The notes under the pieces were generated by a model. The model was given only the letters and a program-made list of their open reading frames with translations, had not been told where the DNA came from and did no database searches. Positions 15,851 through 23,235 of a stretch of 31,413 nt of DNA are shown in pieces. The DNA is taken from positions 1 through 31,413 of the forward strand of contig JADJZJ010000045.1 in the NCBI GenBank assembly GCA_016715765.1, read 5' to 3'. Within the stretch, counting starts at the first letter, position 1, and each line of letters starts with the position of its first letter. Made by a program: the position numbers and the translations under genes. This DNA is from Opitutaceae bacterium. GTDB lineage: Bacteria; Verrucomicrobiota; Verrucomicrobiia; Opitutales; Opitutaceae.

Positions 15851-16423
15851 TTACAGCTTAACCAGCTTAAGTCCGTAATGCCATGGCGGCAGGAGGAAGG
15901 AAGGACCTTGGGTATCAAGACCACCGGCCGCTACGCCCCACCTGAGTACTTGCTCAGGCGTGGGACGGATATCGGCCGAAGGACCGCGAGGGGTATCGAG
16001 ATCGGTTCGCCAATGGATGACCGCAATAAGGCCGCCGCGTCGCAGCGCATCGGCGGCGGCTCGGAGCAAACCTACCGGCTCCTCGCCGTGCAGGATGTTG
16101 AAAAGGAGCACGGCGTCGTATGACCCCGGGGGCACCCCAAAGCCCTCGCGCAGCACATCCCTTTTCTGCACGCGCACATTGAGCACGCCGGCAGCCAGGG
16201 CGCGGGCCGTGGTTCTGGCGACCATTTCGGGATCGATGTCGATGGCATGAACAGTTCCCGAGATTCTGGAGGCAAGCGGCACCGTGAAGGTGCCATAGCC
16301 GCAACCAAGTTCGGCTACGTCCTGGGTGCGGGACCCGAAACCGAATGCGTCGAGGATCCCGGGAACATCCATGAGTGTTTCCCAGTAGTCCTCGGGGGGC
16401 ATCCCACTTTCGCGGAGTTTCAC
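15851..16423 (-). CDS. Class I SAM-dependent methyltransferase
   Basis: 190 aa with the Rossmann-type methyltransferase core. Motif I, VAELGCGYGTFT, is at residues 36-47. The acidic end of strand 2, AIDIDPEM, is at about 60-67. Motif IV-like SYDAVLLFNILHGEEP and the later GGLIAVIHW follow. The N-terminal MKLRESGMPPEDYWETL matches a group of small methyltransferases of unknown substrate that begin with the same M..YW pattern. It lies 3 nt after the DsrE-like gene on the same strand, so the two should be one operon and perhaps one sulfur- or metalloid-linked pathway. The substrate cannot be told from sequence. Confidence 0.85.
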   Translation of the reverse strand: MKLRESGMPPEDYWETLMDVPGILDAFGFGSRTQDVAELGCGYGTFTVPLASRISGTVHAIDIDPEMVARTTARALAAGVLNVRVQKRDVLREGFGVPPGSYDAVLLFNILHGEEPVGLLRAAADALRRGGLIAVIHWRTDLDTPRGPSADIRPTPEQVLRWGVAAGGLDTQGPSFLLPPWHYGLKLVKL

Positions 16424-16426
16424 GTC

Positions 16427-16747
16427 CTAGAAGGTCACGAGTTTATCCGAATCCCGGACAATCTCATACATGTCCTTGAGCGTGGAGAGCGGGCAGATCT
16501 CCGATCCCTTCGACTCGCGGATCTTCAGGCAAGTGCCGCACGCGAGAAATTGCCCGCCGGCCGCGAGCACGGCTTGAGCCTGCTCGCGCACGTTGAATTT
16601 CGCGTCTTCGATCTGGTCCATCTCCACGCCTGATCCGACCAGGAATATCTTCACGCTGTCGCCTTGCTTGAGACTATAATTGGCGAGGCGGAGGGCATTG
16701 AACACCGTTTCAGGCTGCGTGTGCGATAGGATGATGCCGAGTTTCAT
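16427..16747 (-). CDS. DsrE/DsrF-like sulfur-relay family protein
   Basis: 106 aa. The N-terminal strand MKLGIILSHTQPETVFNALRLANYSL and the motif GQFLACGTCLKIRESKGSEICP are characteristic of the small DsrE-like fold. Cysteines at residues 70, 73 and 85 are candidates for persulfide chemistry. Family members handle sulfane sulfur in sulfur oxidation, tRNA thiolation, or unknown reactions. Nothing in the neighbourhood supports a dissimilatory sulfur pathway. It is the first gene of a pair with the methyltransferase; both are cytoplasmic. Confidence 0.85.
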   Translation of the reverse strand: MKLGIILSHTQPETVFNALRLANYSLKQGDSVKIFLVGSGVEMDQIEDAKFNVREQAQAVLAAGGQFLACGTCLKIRESKGSEICPLSTLKDMYEIVRDSDKLVTF

Positions 16748-16882
16748 GTTGGAAGGATGGATTGGCCGACACAGGGATTAAGCAGATCGTGGATGCCTAT
16801 CCCGTCGTCGGTGGGCCGGCGAGCCTCCAGATTGGAGAAACGGCCCGAATGCGCTTCTTTAAAAGGCCGCCGGGAACCGAAG

Positions 16883-18076
16883 CTACCGCAGGCGGACCAG
16901 GGAGATTCCCAGGCGCAGACTCTCGGTGCGTTGGTCGTAGGACCGCAGGCTTTCCCCATAACCATTGAAATACTGGAGCGTGAGGTAGGTGGCGAAATCC
17001 ACCCCCTGATTGCGGATGGGAACGGTGAGGTCCAGCTGCGTGCTAAAATGATCGAACGACTTGCCCATGCGTCCCGTGTAACTGAGCGCCACACCGTTGC
17101 CGCGTCCCAGCGCGACCATCCAATCGGCATAACCGCGATAGTCGTCGAGGTTGGGATTGTCCGACAATCCGCCTACGTAAACCGCCAAACGTGGGCTGAC
17201 GATCAAGTGCCAGCCGTCCGCTCGACCCAACAGCAACCCGCGCCGGAAAAACGCGGAATTCAGGCTGCGTGAGGCCGGGGCGGCCCCACCGTTCGACTCA
17301 TGTTGGAAACCAGTCTGATAGCCGAGCCAAGTCAGCCCTCCCGTGTCACCGGCTGACGCCGGGGTGTAGGACTCAAAAAACAGCGACGGCATGTAGCTGG
17401 TGTCGTAAAACGGACTGGAATTGGCGTCGATGTCCCAGAGCGAACGTTGCGTGTATCCAAATTGCAGGGCGCGCAACGGGTGGGCGGCATCCCCGGTACC
17501 GAAACCGCGGAGGCGGTATTTGAAACTCAACTGAAATTTGGCCGCCGGTGCTTTGTCGCCATACACAAAATAGATCGCCTCGTGTGCGCCAAAGCGGTTC
17601 CAGAAGGTTCGGTCAAGGGAGGCAACGACTGGGGCGGGTGACACATCTGCGGTGGCGAGCCCAGGCGCATTCTTCGGTGATGCTGCTGCCGGTCCTCTCG
17701 CCAATAGAACCGTTCGCAGCGGGACGGAGTCGGGACCGGCGACTTCCAAGTATACCGGACCATTTGTAGCATCCGGCATCACGAACACATAGTGATGACG
17801 GACAAAGGCACCGGCTTCGATCGATGGCGATTCCACCTTGTCTGCGCGGAGTTCGACGACGGTGGATCGCTCGCCCGCAATCAGTTTTCCAGGGAGCAGG
17901 CGGGGAGCATCGAACTGGGTGCTGGCTGCAGTCGGATTGAAGACGATAAGGGAGATATTGACCGTTTCCCCCGGGGTCACGCTGTCGGGTGGTGGCACCA
18001 AGGTTGCCAGGGTGTCTTTTCCCAGGAGGTTTGGCGCGATGGTGGTGAAGAGGGCTAGCAATAAGAGGATTTTCAT
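16883..18076 (-). CDS. pldA: Outer-membrane phospholipase A with N-terminal extension
   Basis: 397 aa with a signal peptide (ILLLLALFTTIAPNLLG). An N-terminal Ig-like region of about 130 residues (PGETVNISLIVFNPT and similar) precedes the beta-barrel. The barrel opens with RALQFGYTQRSLWDIDANSSPFYDTSYMPSLFFE (in pieces), the OMPLA hallmark. The catalytic site QHESNG is at about residue 260, with the asparagine of SRSLN about ten residues on, matching the His-Ser-Asn triad of known enzymes. The enzyme hydrolyses phospholipids misplaced in the outer leaflet and is activated by calcium and dimerisation in enterobacteria. The extension is longer than in the E. coli enzyme (about 270 aa mature), so it may bind something at the surface or in the periplasm. 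The last residues end in LVRLR. Confidence 0.9.
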   Translation of the reverse strand: MKILLLLALFTTIAPNLLGKDTLATLVPPPDSVTPGETVNISLIVFNPTAASTQFDAPRLLPGKLIAGERSTVVELRADKVESPSIEAGAFVRHHYVFVMPDATNGPVYLEVAGPDSVPLRTVLLARGPAAASPKNAPGLATADVSPAPVVASLDRTFWNRFGAHEAIYFVYGDKAPAAKFQLSFKYRLRGFGTGDAAHPLRALQFGYTQRSLWDIDANSSPFYDTSYMPSLFFESYTPASAGDTGGLTWLGYQTGFQHESNGGAAPASRSLNSAFFRRGLLLGRADGWHLIVSPRLAVYVGGLSDNPNLDDYRGYADWMVALGRGNGVALSYTGRMGKSFDHFSTQLDLTVPIRNQGVDFATYLTLQYFNGYGESLRSYDQRTESLRLGISLVRLR

Positions 18077-18286
18077 GGGTCGTTGGATGGGGCATCCGCT
18101 TTCGAGGTGAGAATGCGGCGGTTCTCAAATCCACTGCCAGTGCGACACCGTCATGCCCCCGCGCGAGGCTGGCCAAACCGGGAGGAGCCGCCCCGATAGC
18201 GGAGAGGTCCTGACGGGCATTGGCTGGTGATGTCCGTTGTCATGATTTTCGAGTTGCGGTGGGTCTGCCCTCTCCCAGTCCAAGCC

Positions 18287-18685
18287 TCAGCGTTGGAATC
18301 CGGGCGCGTTTTTGGCGCGGAAAGACGCTACAGCTACGGCAACCCAGAATAGCGATCGTAAGGTCATCGCGCCGAGAGTGCGGGTTTCGTAGGCGCCCCC
18401 GCCGAAGACGTGAATGCCGAAGGCGGCAAAGACGACCAGCGTGGCGATGGCCAGCAGGAGCGACAGATGGGCGCCCCAGCGTTTACCCCACAGCAAGCCC
18501 GCCCCGGCCAGGACGTAGAGGAAACCCGCGAGGAAATTGAACCAAAGCACGAAGGGGACTGTGTGGCCCAGCGCGGCGCGAACTTCCGTGCTGCCAAACA
18601 AGGCTCGGCCGCCGCTCACAATGGTGACGAGGCCAAAGACGACGGCGGCAAGGGCGAGACCTTTCAGGATTCGATTTGGTTTCAT
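18287..18685 (-). CDS. Small four-helix membrane protein
   Basis: 132 aa with four hydrophobic segments at about residues 8-25, 42-65, 73-92 and 108-125 and a short basic N-terminus. The motif VPFVLWFNFLAGFLYVLAGAGLLWGKRWG and the later AFGIHVFGGGAYETRTLGAMTLR are conserved in a family I recognise only by appearance, often next to a His-rich exported protein as here. Its stop-to-start gap to that gene is 31 bp. Location is the inner membrane. Role is unknown; coupling to an exporter set suggests a linked envelope function. Confidence 0.68.
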   Translation of the reverse strand: MKPNRILKGLALAAVVFGLVTIVSGGRALFGSTEVRAALGHTVPFVLWFNFLAGFLYVLAGAGLLWGKRWGAHLSLLLAIATLVVFAAFGIHVFGGGAYETRTLGAMTLRSLFWVAVAVASFRAKNAPGFQR

Positions 18686-18716
18686 GGTCTGGGTGTTAAG
18701 TTCGGTGGATGGTGGC

Positions 18717-19232
18717 TCAGGGTCGCCGTTCGGGGAGCGGGCTCCAGCCGGGGTGATCGAAGTATTTCGGATACTCGCGCAGCGCTTGAGCCAGCTTCAA
18801 TGCACCGTCCCCGGACGCGGGATTCGCGGTCGCCGCCGCTGCGCCGGTCATGAGTTCGTTGATCAGGACATGCAGGGTCGCGTCTGCCTTGGGCTCAAGT
18901 TTGCAGTTTTGTATGAGGTAGGTGACGTTTTCCTGAATAGTGTCTGCCAAAACTTTCGCCTGGGCCGGCGACAAAGCGCTGGGTTCCGACGTGGCTAGGG
19001 TCTGCGCGACGACGTCGCGAATACGTTGCATTCCGATCCGCAGCGGTTCGTCGGTCGCCCAACGCTTGCCGTCATTGAGCGAAAGCGCTGCCGCGCCATG
19101 GTCGCTGTGATCATGAGCACCGGCGTGGCCGTGATGCAAATGGGTCCAGACCGCATAGGAGAGGCCGACCAGGACGATGACGAGGAATACGGTAATGAGG
19201 GGCCAGCGGTTTTTTTTAGCAGGGGTTTTCAT
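18717..19232 (-). CDS. His-rich membrane-anchored protein, DnrO-like
   Basis: 171 aa from ATG 19232; a longer upstream reading is less likely. After a basic start it has one membrane segment at residues 11-29 and then a histidine-rich run, HLHHGHAGAHDHSDH, with seven histidines. The C-terminal globular part reads LNDGKRWATDEPLRIGMQRIRDVV, followed by ALREYPKYFDHPGW. This layout resembles proteins annotated DnrO-like. The histidine run could bind nickel, zinc or copper. It sits 46 bp downstream of the ABC ATPase in the same direction, so it is likely part of the exporter operon. Metal export is an attractive but unproven idea. Confidence 0.65.
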   Translation of the reverse strand: MKTPAKKNRWPLITVFLVIVLVGLSYAVWTHLHHGHAGAHDHSDHGAAALSLNDGKRWATDEPLRIGMQRIRDVVAQTLATSEPSALSPAQAKVLADTIQENVTYLIQNCKLEPKADATLHVLINELMTGAAAATANPASGDGALKLAQALREYPKYFDHPGWSPLPERRP

Positions 19233-19278
19233 GGTGATTTGCGGGTTTCGATCGGTTGACGACGTGCGGCAGAAAGGT

Positions 19279-20016
19279 TCACTTGACGGCGAATTTGTCC
19301 GGAGCCGCTTCAAATCCCCGACCTTCTCCAGCCTCCTCGTAGGTTATCCCGTCGCGGATGTGGTAGATCCGCTTGAAGGTGGGGATGATCTTCTCGTCAT
19401 GGGTCACCACGATGACCGCGGTCTCGAAGCGGCGGGCCATGTCGTTTAGGATGCGGATCACCGCCAGCGCCCGCTCGCTGTCGAGCGGGGCGGTGGGCTC
19501 ATCGGCGAGAATCACCGGGGGCCGGTTGACGAGCGCCCGGGCGATGGACACGCGCTGTTGCTCGCCACCGGAGAGTTGCGACGGCATGGCTTTGGCGCGA
19601 TGCGCGACATCGAGCGCTTCGAGCAGTTCCACGGCCCGCTTCCGGGCTTCCTCATTGGGCAGGCCGGCCAGCATGGGCAGCAGGGCGACGTTGTCGGTAA
19701 CGTCGAGAAACGGGATCAGATAGGGTGCCTGAAACACGAAGCCAATCTTGTCCCGGCGCAGTTCCCGCAGATCGGATATCTTCCAACCTTGGTCGTAGAT
19801 CACGTCTTCGCCCAGCGACATGCGACCGGCGGTCGGCTCGATGACCGCACCCAGGCACTTGAGCAGGGTGGTCTTGCCGGAGCCCGAGGGGCCGACCAGC
19901 CCGACGACTTCGCCCGGAGCGACTCGCATGTCCACGCCCTTGAGCGCATCGACGGCGGTATCGCCCTCGCCGTAGCGCTTGCGCAGCCCCTCGATCTTGA
20001 TGCCTTGCCAGTGCAT
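19279..20016 (-). CDS. ABC transporter ATP-binding protein (MacB/DevA-like)
   Basis: 245 aa with all ABC hallmarks: Walker A GPSGSGKTT (about 47), Q-loop VFQAP, signature LSGGEQQRVSIARAL, Walker B VILADEP and the switch histidine in VVTHDE. In LADEPTAPLDSE the usual TGALD is TAPLD. The start ATG is 1 nt after the permease stop. With the HlyD-like adaptor and FtsX-type permease it forms a tripartite exporter of the MacAB/DevBCA kind, which powers export across the envelope by cycles of ATP binding and hydrolysis. The 29 C-terminal residues (ITYEEAGEGRGFEAAP...) are variable. Confidence 0.92.
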   Translation of the reverse strand: MHWQGIKIEGLRKRYGEGDTAVDALKGVDMRVAPGEVVGLVGPSGSGKTTLLKCLGAVIEPTAGRMSLGEDVIYDQGWKISDLRELRRDKIGFVFQAPYLIPFLDVTDNVALLPMLAGLPNEEARKRAVELLEALDVAHRAKAMPSQLSGGEQQRVSIARALVNRPPVILADEPTAPLDSERALAVIRILNDMARRFETAVIVVTHDEKIIPTFKRIYHIRDGITYEEAGEGRGFEAAPDKFAVK

Positions 20017-20017
20017 A

Positions 20018-21220
20018 TCAGCCTCCGATCGCCTCCGCCGGATCCACTTTGAGGGCGGCCCGGATGGCCAGCACGCTGGCCAGCACACAGATCACCATCA
20101 GCGCAAAGAAACCCCAGGCCGCATCGACTGGTTCGAGCAGGACATATTTGGGGAAAAACGGCGCCCAGACGGTGGCCGCTATTTTACCCACCACGAAGCC
20201 AATGATGCCGAGACCGACCGCCTGCTGCATGATCATCCCGGCGATGGTGCGGTTTTTGGTGCCGATCAGTTTCAGCACGGCAATCTCACGGATTTTTCCC
20301 AGGGTCAGCGTATAGATGATGAAGGCGACAATCGCGGCGCTGACGATGGCCAGGATCACCAGAAACATGCCGATCTGCTTGGCCGAGGTTGCGATCAGCT
20401 TGCGGATCAGGAGATCCTCCATCTGCGCACGGGTATAGACCTGAAGCCGTTTCCAGCGGCGGATGGGCTCGGCCACTTCCTCCGGGGTGAAGCCCGGGAG
20501 GATTTGCACCAGCACCGCGTTGACGGACGTATTGATGCTTTGTGACGCGATCACCGAATTGAGCAAACCGGGCACGCCGGGCCGGTTATAGGTTGGATTG
20601 GCGGACGTGCGGCGCCGCTGATGAACGATGGCGTCGTTATCCTTGAGAAACTGCGCCGCCTGGGCGTCTTTCAGCGCGATAAAGACCATCGGATCGCCGC
20701 TGGAGGAAACCATGCGGCGGGTCAGCCCGACCACCGTGTAGATGTTGCGACGAATCTGGATGCGCTCGCCGAGTTTGAACTTGGTCGCCACGTCGGCCAC
20801 GGCTTCGTAGTGCCCGCGGGTGATCTGTCTCCCGGCAATCAGATATCCGGGTTGACCGGGTTCGCCGGGTCCACCCGGCACAACGCCAACGACCATGGAG
20901 CGAACGTCGGTTTCGCCGTGCCGCACCTGCATGGTAAGGTAGGTCACGTTGGCCGCCCGAGCGACACCGGGCATGCCCAGGATCCCGCGATACACATCAT
21001 CATACAGGCTGGATGACTCGGCATAGGGCCCGAGCGTATCTTTTTGCACCACCCACAGGTCCGCCCCGCTGTTGTCGAGCAGGGCCTTCCCATCGTCCAC
21101 CATGCCGCGATAAACGCCCGCCATGGTCAGCGTGACGCCGATCAACAGGCCCAGCCCCACACCGGTGAAGACAAACTTGCCCCACGAGTGCAGAATGTCG
21201 CGTCCGGCCAGACTGATCAT
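20018..21220 (-). CDS. ABC transporter permease, FtsX/MacB/DevC-like
   Basis: 400 aa. The N-terminal membrane helix (FVFTGVGLGLLIGVTLTMAGVY) is followed by a large periplasmic domain of about 230 residues. Three C-terminal helices close the protein (MFLVILAIVSAAIVAFIIYTL; IMQQAVGLGIIGFVVG; FFALMVICVLASVLAI). The IREIAVLKLIGTKNRTI motif before the second of these is the FtsX-type coupling region that touches the ATPase. Its start overlaps the stop of the adaptor gene (ATGA). The closing KVDPAEAIGG is the usual end of this family. Confidence 0.92.
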   Translation of the reverse strand: MISLAGRDILHSWGKFVFTGVGLGLLIGVTLTMAGVYRGMVDDGKALLDNSGADLWVVQKDTLGPYAESSSLYDDVYRGILGMPGVARAANVTYLTMQVRHGETDVRSMVVGVVPGGPGEPGQPGYLIAGRQITRGHYEAVADVATKFKLGERIQIRRNIYTVVGLTRRMVSSSGDPMVFIALKDAQAAQFLKDNDAIVHQRRRTSANPTYNRPGVPGLLNSVIASQSINTSVNAVLVQILPGFTPEEVAEPIRRWKRLQVYTRAQMEDLLIRKLIATSAKQIGMFLVILAIVSAAIVAFIIYTLTLGKIREIAVLKLIGTKNRTIAGMIMQQAVGLGIIGFVVGKIAATVWAPFFPKYVLLEPVDAAWGFFALMVICVLASVLAIRAALKVDPAEAIGG

Positions 21221-22410
21221 GGTGATACTCCGGGCAGGCGCTCAACCAGTTTCACCCGGGCATGGGCGCCCAGTGAGCGCCCGCTATAGACGACCACCTG
21301 CGCGCCCGGCTCAACTCCCTCAAGAATCTGCACCCGGCCATCAAGGTCAGTGGCCCCCATCTTGATGGGCGCGAATTGGAGGGAGTTACCCTTGATGAGC
21401 CAGACGCCAAGACGCCCGCCGACTCGCTGCACGCTGGCATTGGGCACCACGGGTGCGGCCGGCAGGGCGGGGAGGGCAACGGTTACTTCCACCAATTCAC
21501 CGACTGGCGGCAACGGCTCCGGTATCGTGTCAAAAACCACCTTGGCGAGGGTCTCTTCGGTCACGGTATCAGCGACCGGCTCAACGCGCAGCACTTGCCC
21601 GGCGATCGTGCGACCCGCTTGGGAGCGCAGCACGATTCGGGCGGGCAGGTCCGGGCGCAGGCCCGTGGCGCGGAGTTGCTCGAAACGCACATTGACCCAC
21701 AGGCTGGCCGGATCGATCAGCTCCACCACCGGTTGTCCCGCCACGACCGTTGTGCCCGGATCGACATTTCTTACGGTCACCAATCCAGCGGCCGGTGCCA
21801 GCAGACGCAGATTGGCCTTTTGCTGGATCAGGACCTCGCGGTCGGCGCCGACTCGCACCAGCTCCTGACGGGCGACCTCCAGGTTCGCTCGGGCGGTGGC
21901 CAGGTTGGCTGTGACCACTTGAAGTTCCTGGGCCTTCGCCTCGACCGTTTCATTACTGGCTGAGCCTGCCCGCAGGAGACTTTCGTATCGTCGGGCCTGG
22001 GATTCGGCGTAGTCCTGGCGGGCTGTGACCTCTTGAACCAGTGCCTCGGCCGCCCGCACCCCGGCGGCCGCACGTTTTTGCGCGGCCTCCTGTGCGGCGA
22101 TGCGTTCTTCGAAATCCACCGGGTCCATCTCGCCCAACAATTGCCCGGCCGTCACCCGGTCACCGACTTGAACGTAAACCCCTTTGACCCGCCCGGCGGT
22201 GGTCGGTCCGATCTTGTGGGAGTAGCGAGCCTCCACCGTGCCGATACCATATAAAGCTGGCGTGATGGAAAGTTGTTCGACCGTGGTTGAGGTTACAGGA
22301 ACGGGAGCCAGCGGTCCCGAACGCAGGGCAACATAAATGAACAGGGCGAGCATGGGTATGAGCACGCCCAGCAACGCCCATGTCCGCCGATTCATGTGCG
22401 GTAGCTTCAC
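21217..22410 (-). CDS. HlyD/MacA-like membrane-fusion adaptor
   Basis: 397 aa. GTG start at 22410 overlaps the TetR stop (GTGA) and is preceded by AGGAGG. An N-terminal membrane anchor (TWALLGVLIPMLALFIYVALRSG) is followed by a lipoyl half (SHKIGPTTAGRVKGVYVQVGDRVTAGQLLGEMD), a long alanine-rich coiled-coil hairpin (about 105-190), the second lipoyl half (LLAPAAGLVTVRNVDPGTTVVAGQPV), a beta-barrel and a membrane-proximal domain ending in ILEGVEPGAQVVVYSG. It links the inner-membrane exporter to an outer-membrane channel; no TolC-like gene is visible in the window, so that part must be elsewhere. Substrate is unknown. Confidence 0.92.
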   Translation of the reverse strand: MKLPHMNRRTWALLGVLIPMLALFIYVALRSGPLAPVPVTSTTVEQLSITPALYGIGTVEARYSHKIGPTTAGRVKGVYVQVGDRVTAGQLLGEMDPVDFEERIAAQEAAQKRAAAGVRAAEALVQEVTARQDYAESQARRYESLLRAGSASNETVEAKAQELQVVTANLATARANLEVARQELVRVGADREVLIQQKANLRLLAPAAGLVTVRNVDPGTTVVAGQPVVELIDPASLWVNVRFEQLRATGLRPDLPARIVLRSQAGRTIAGQVLRVEPVADTVTEETLAKVVFDTIPEPLPPVGELVEVTVALPALPAAPVVPNASVQRVGGRLGVWLIKGNSLQFAPIKMGATDLDGRVQILEGVEPGAQVVVYSGRSLGAHARVKLVERLPGVSP

Positions 22411-23029
22411 GGCAACCTCCTGATCCCCCGGGCAAAAATTGCAAAAGCACCGGGAGCATCGGAGCGAATGCGGCGCACATTTCCGGCCAGCAGCGACTGC
22501 ATGACCAAGCCTTGGACCGATCCGATGAACAGGGTGGCGGCAGCTTTCGGATCCACGTCTGAGGCCAGTTCGCCTTGAGCTTTCCCCTGTTCGATGAGGG
22601 CGTGCAGACGAGCGCCGTATTGGGTGATCAATGTTTGCACCATGCGCTTGGCCGGTGTGGCCTCCGCCCTTTGCAGTTCCCCAAAAAGCATGCGCGGCAC
22701 TCCGGGGTGCTTGGCCACGAAATCAACATGGGCCATGAACATCGCCTCAAGGGCCGCCAAGGGAGAGGTGGCCGTCTGCGCCGCCTTGTCGACTAGCGCC
22801 AACAAACGCTCAGCCACCCATTCCATCACGGCCTGCCAGACTGAGTCCTTGGTGGGGAAATGCCGGAAGAGCGCGCCTTGGGTCAGGTTCATCCGATGGG
22901 CAATCGCGCTGGTGGTGATGGCCCCGGGTCCTGCTCGGCGGCCAATTCGATCACCGTCGCCACGGTGAGGGATCTGCGCTCGTCCGCCGGCAGATGTTTG
23001 GGTCGAAGGTCTGTAGGGTTGCTGCTCAA
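22407..23029 (-). CDS. TetR-family regulator of the exporter operon (frame broken at a C/G run)
   Basis: A TTG start at 23029, in SSNPTDLRPKHLPADERR, gives the N-terminus, ending in AAEQDPG. The rest reads in another frame: AITTSAIAHRMNLTQGALFRHFPTKDSV, the TetR helix-turn-helix, then a helical domain to 22407. One missing G in the run at 22922-22925 (CCCC on the + strand) explains the break; the intact protein is about 207 aa. From ATG 22892 alone it would lack most of the DNA-binding domain. It is a paralogue of the TetR at 13035 (LAALEAMFMAHVDF, HPGVPRMLFGELQ). It is the first gene of the HlyD-permease-ATPase set, and its operator precedes the start by 2 nt. Confidence 0.85.
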
Positions 23030-23031
23030 AG

Positions 23032-23053
23032 TAAGTAAGTAATTACTTACTTA
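23032..23053 (-). promoter_or_regulatory. Perfect 22-bp palindromic TetR operator
   Basis: TAAGTAAGTAA followed directly by its exact reverse complement TTACTTACTTA. Seen as arms, TAAGTAAGT and ACTTACTTA are spaced by AATT, the same arms and 4-bp spacing as at 13011-13032. It ends 2 bp before the TTG start of the exporter regulator. Position, symmetry and neighbouring gene make it the likely binding site for TetR repression of its own operon. Confidence 0.85.
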
Positions 23054-23061
23054 TGCCCTTT

Positions 23062-23067
23062 TGTCAA
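23062..23067 (-). promoter_or_regulatory. -35-like hexamer of the exporter operon
   Basis: TTGACA on the - strand, 8 bp before the palindrome. At normal spacing the -10 element would fall inside the palindrome, so bound TetR would block RNA polymerase. No good -10 match was found there, so this is tentative. Confidence 0.4.
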
Positions 23068-23235
23068 CTGCGCCTTTGTCGCGGCCCAACCTGACCGGGG
23101 AGTGGGTTTACGAGCGGATTTACACCGTGTACCGTTTTTGTGATAGAAAGATCGCAGCCCTCGGCTCCGCGTGTATTGCCGGGAGGTGCCGACATGTACT
23201 ACCCAACCGTCAGGGCCTGATAACTGAGGTGAACC

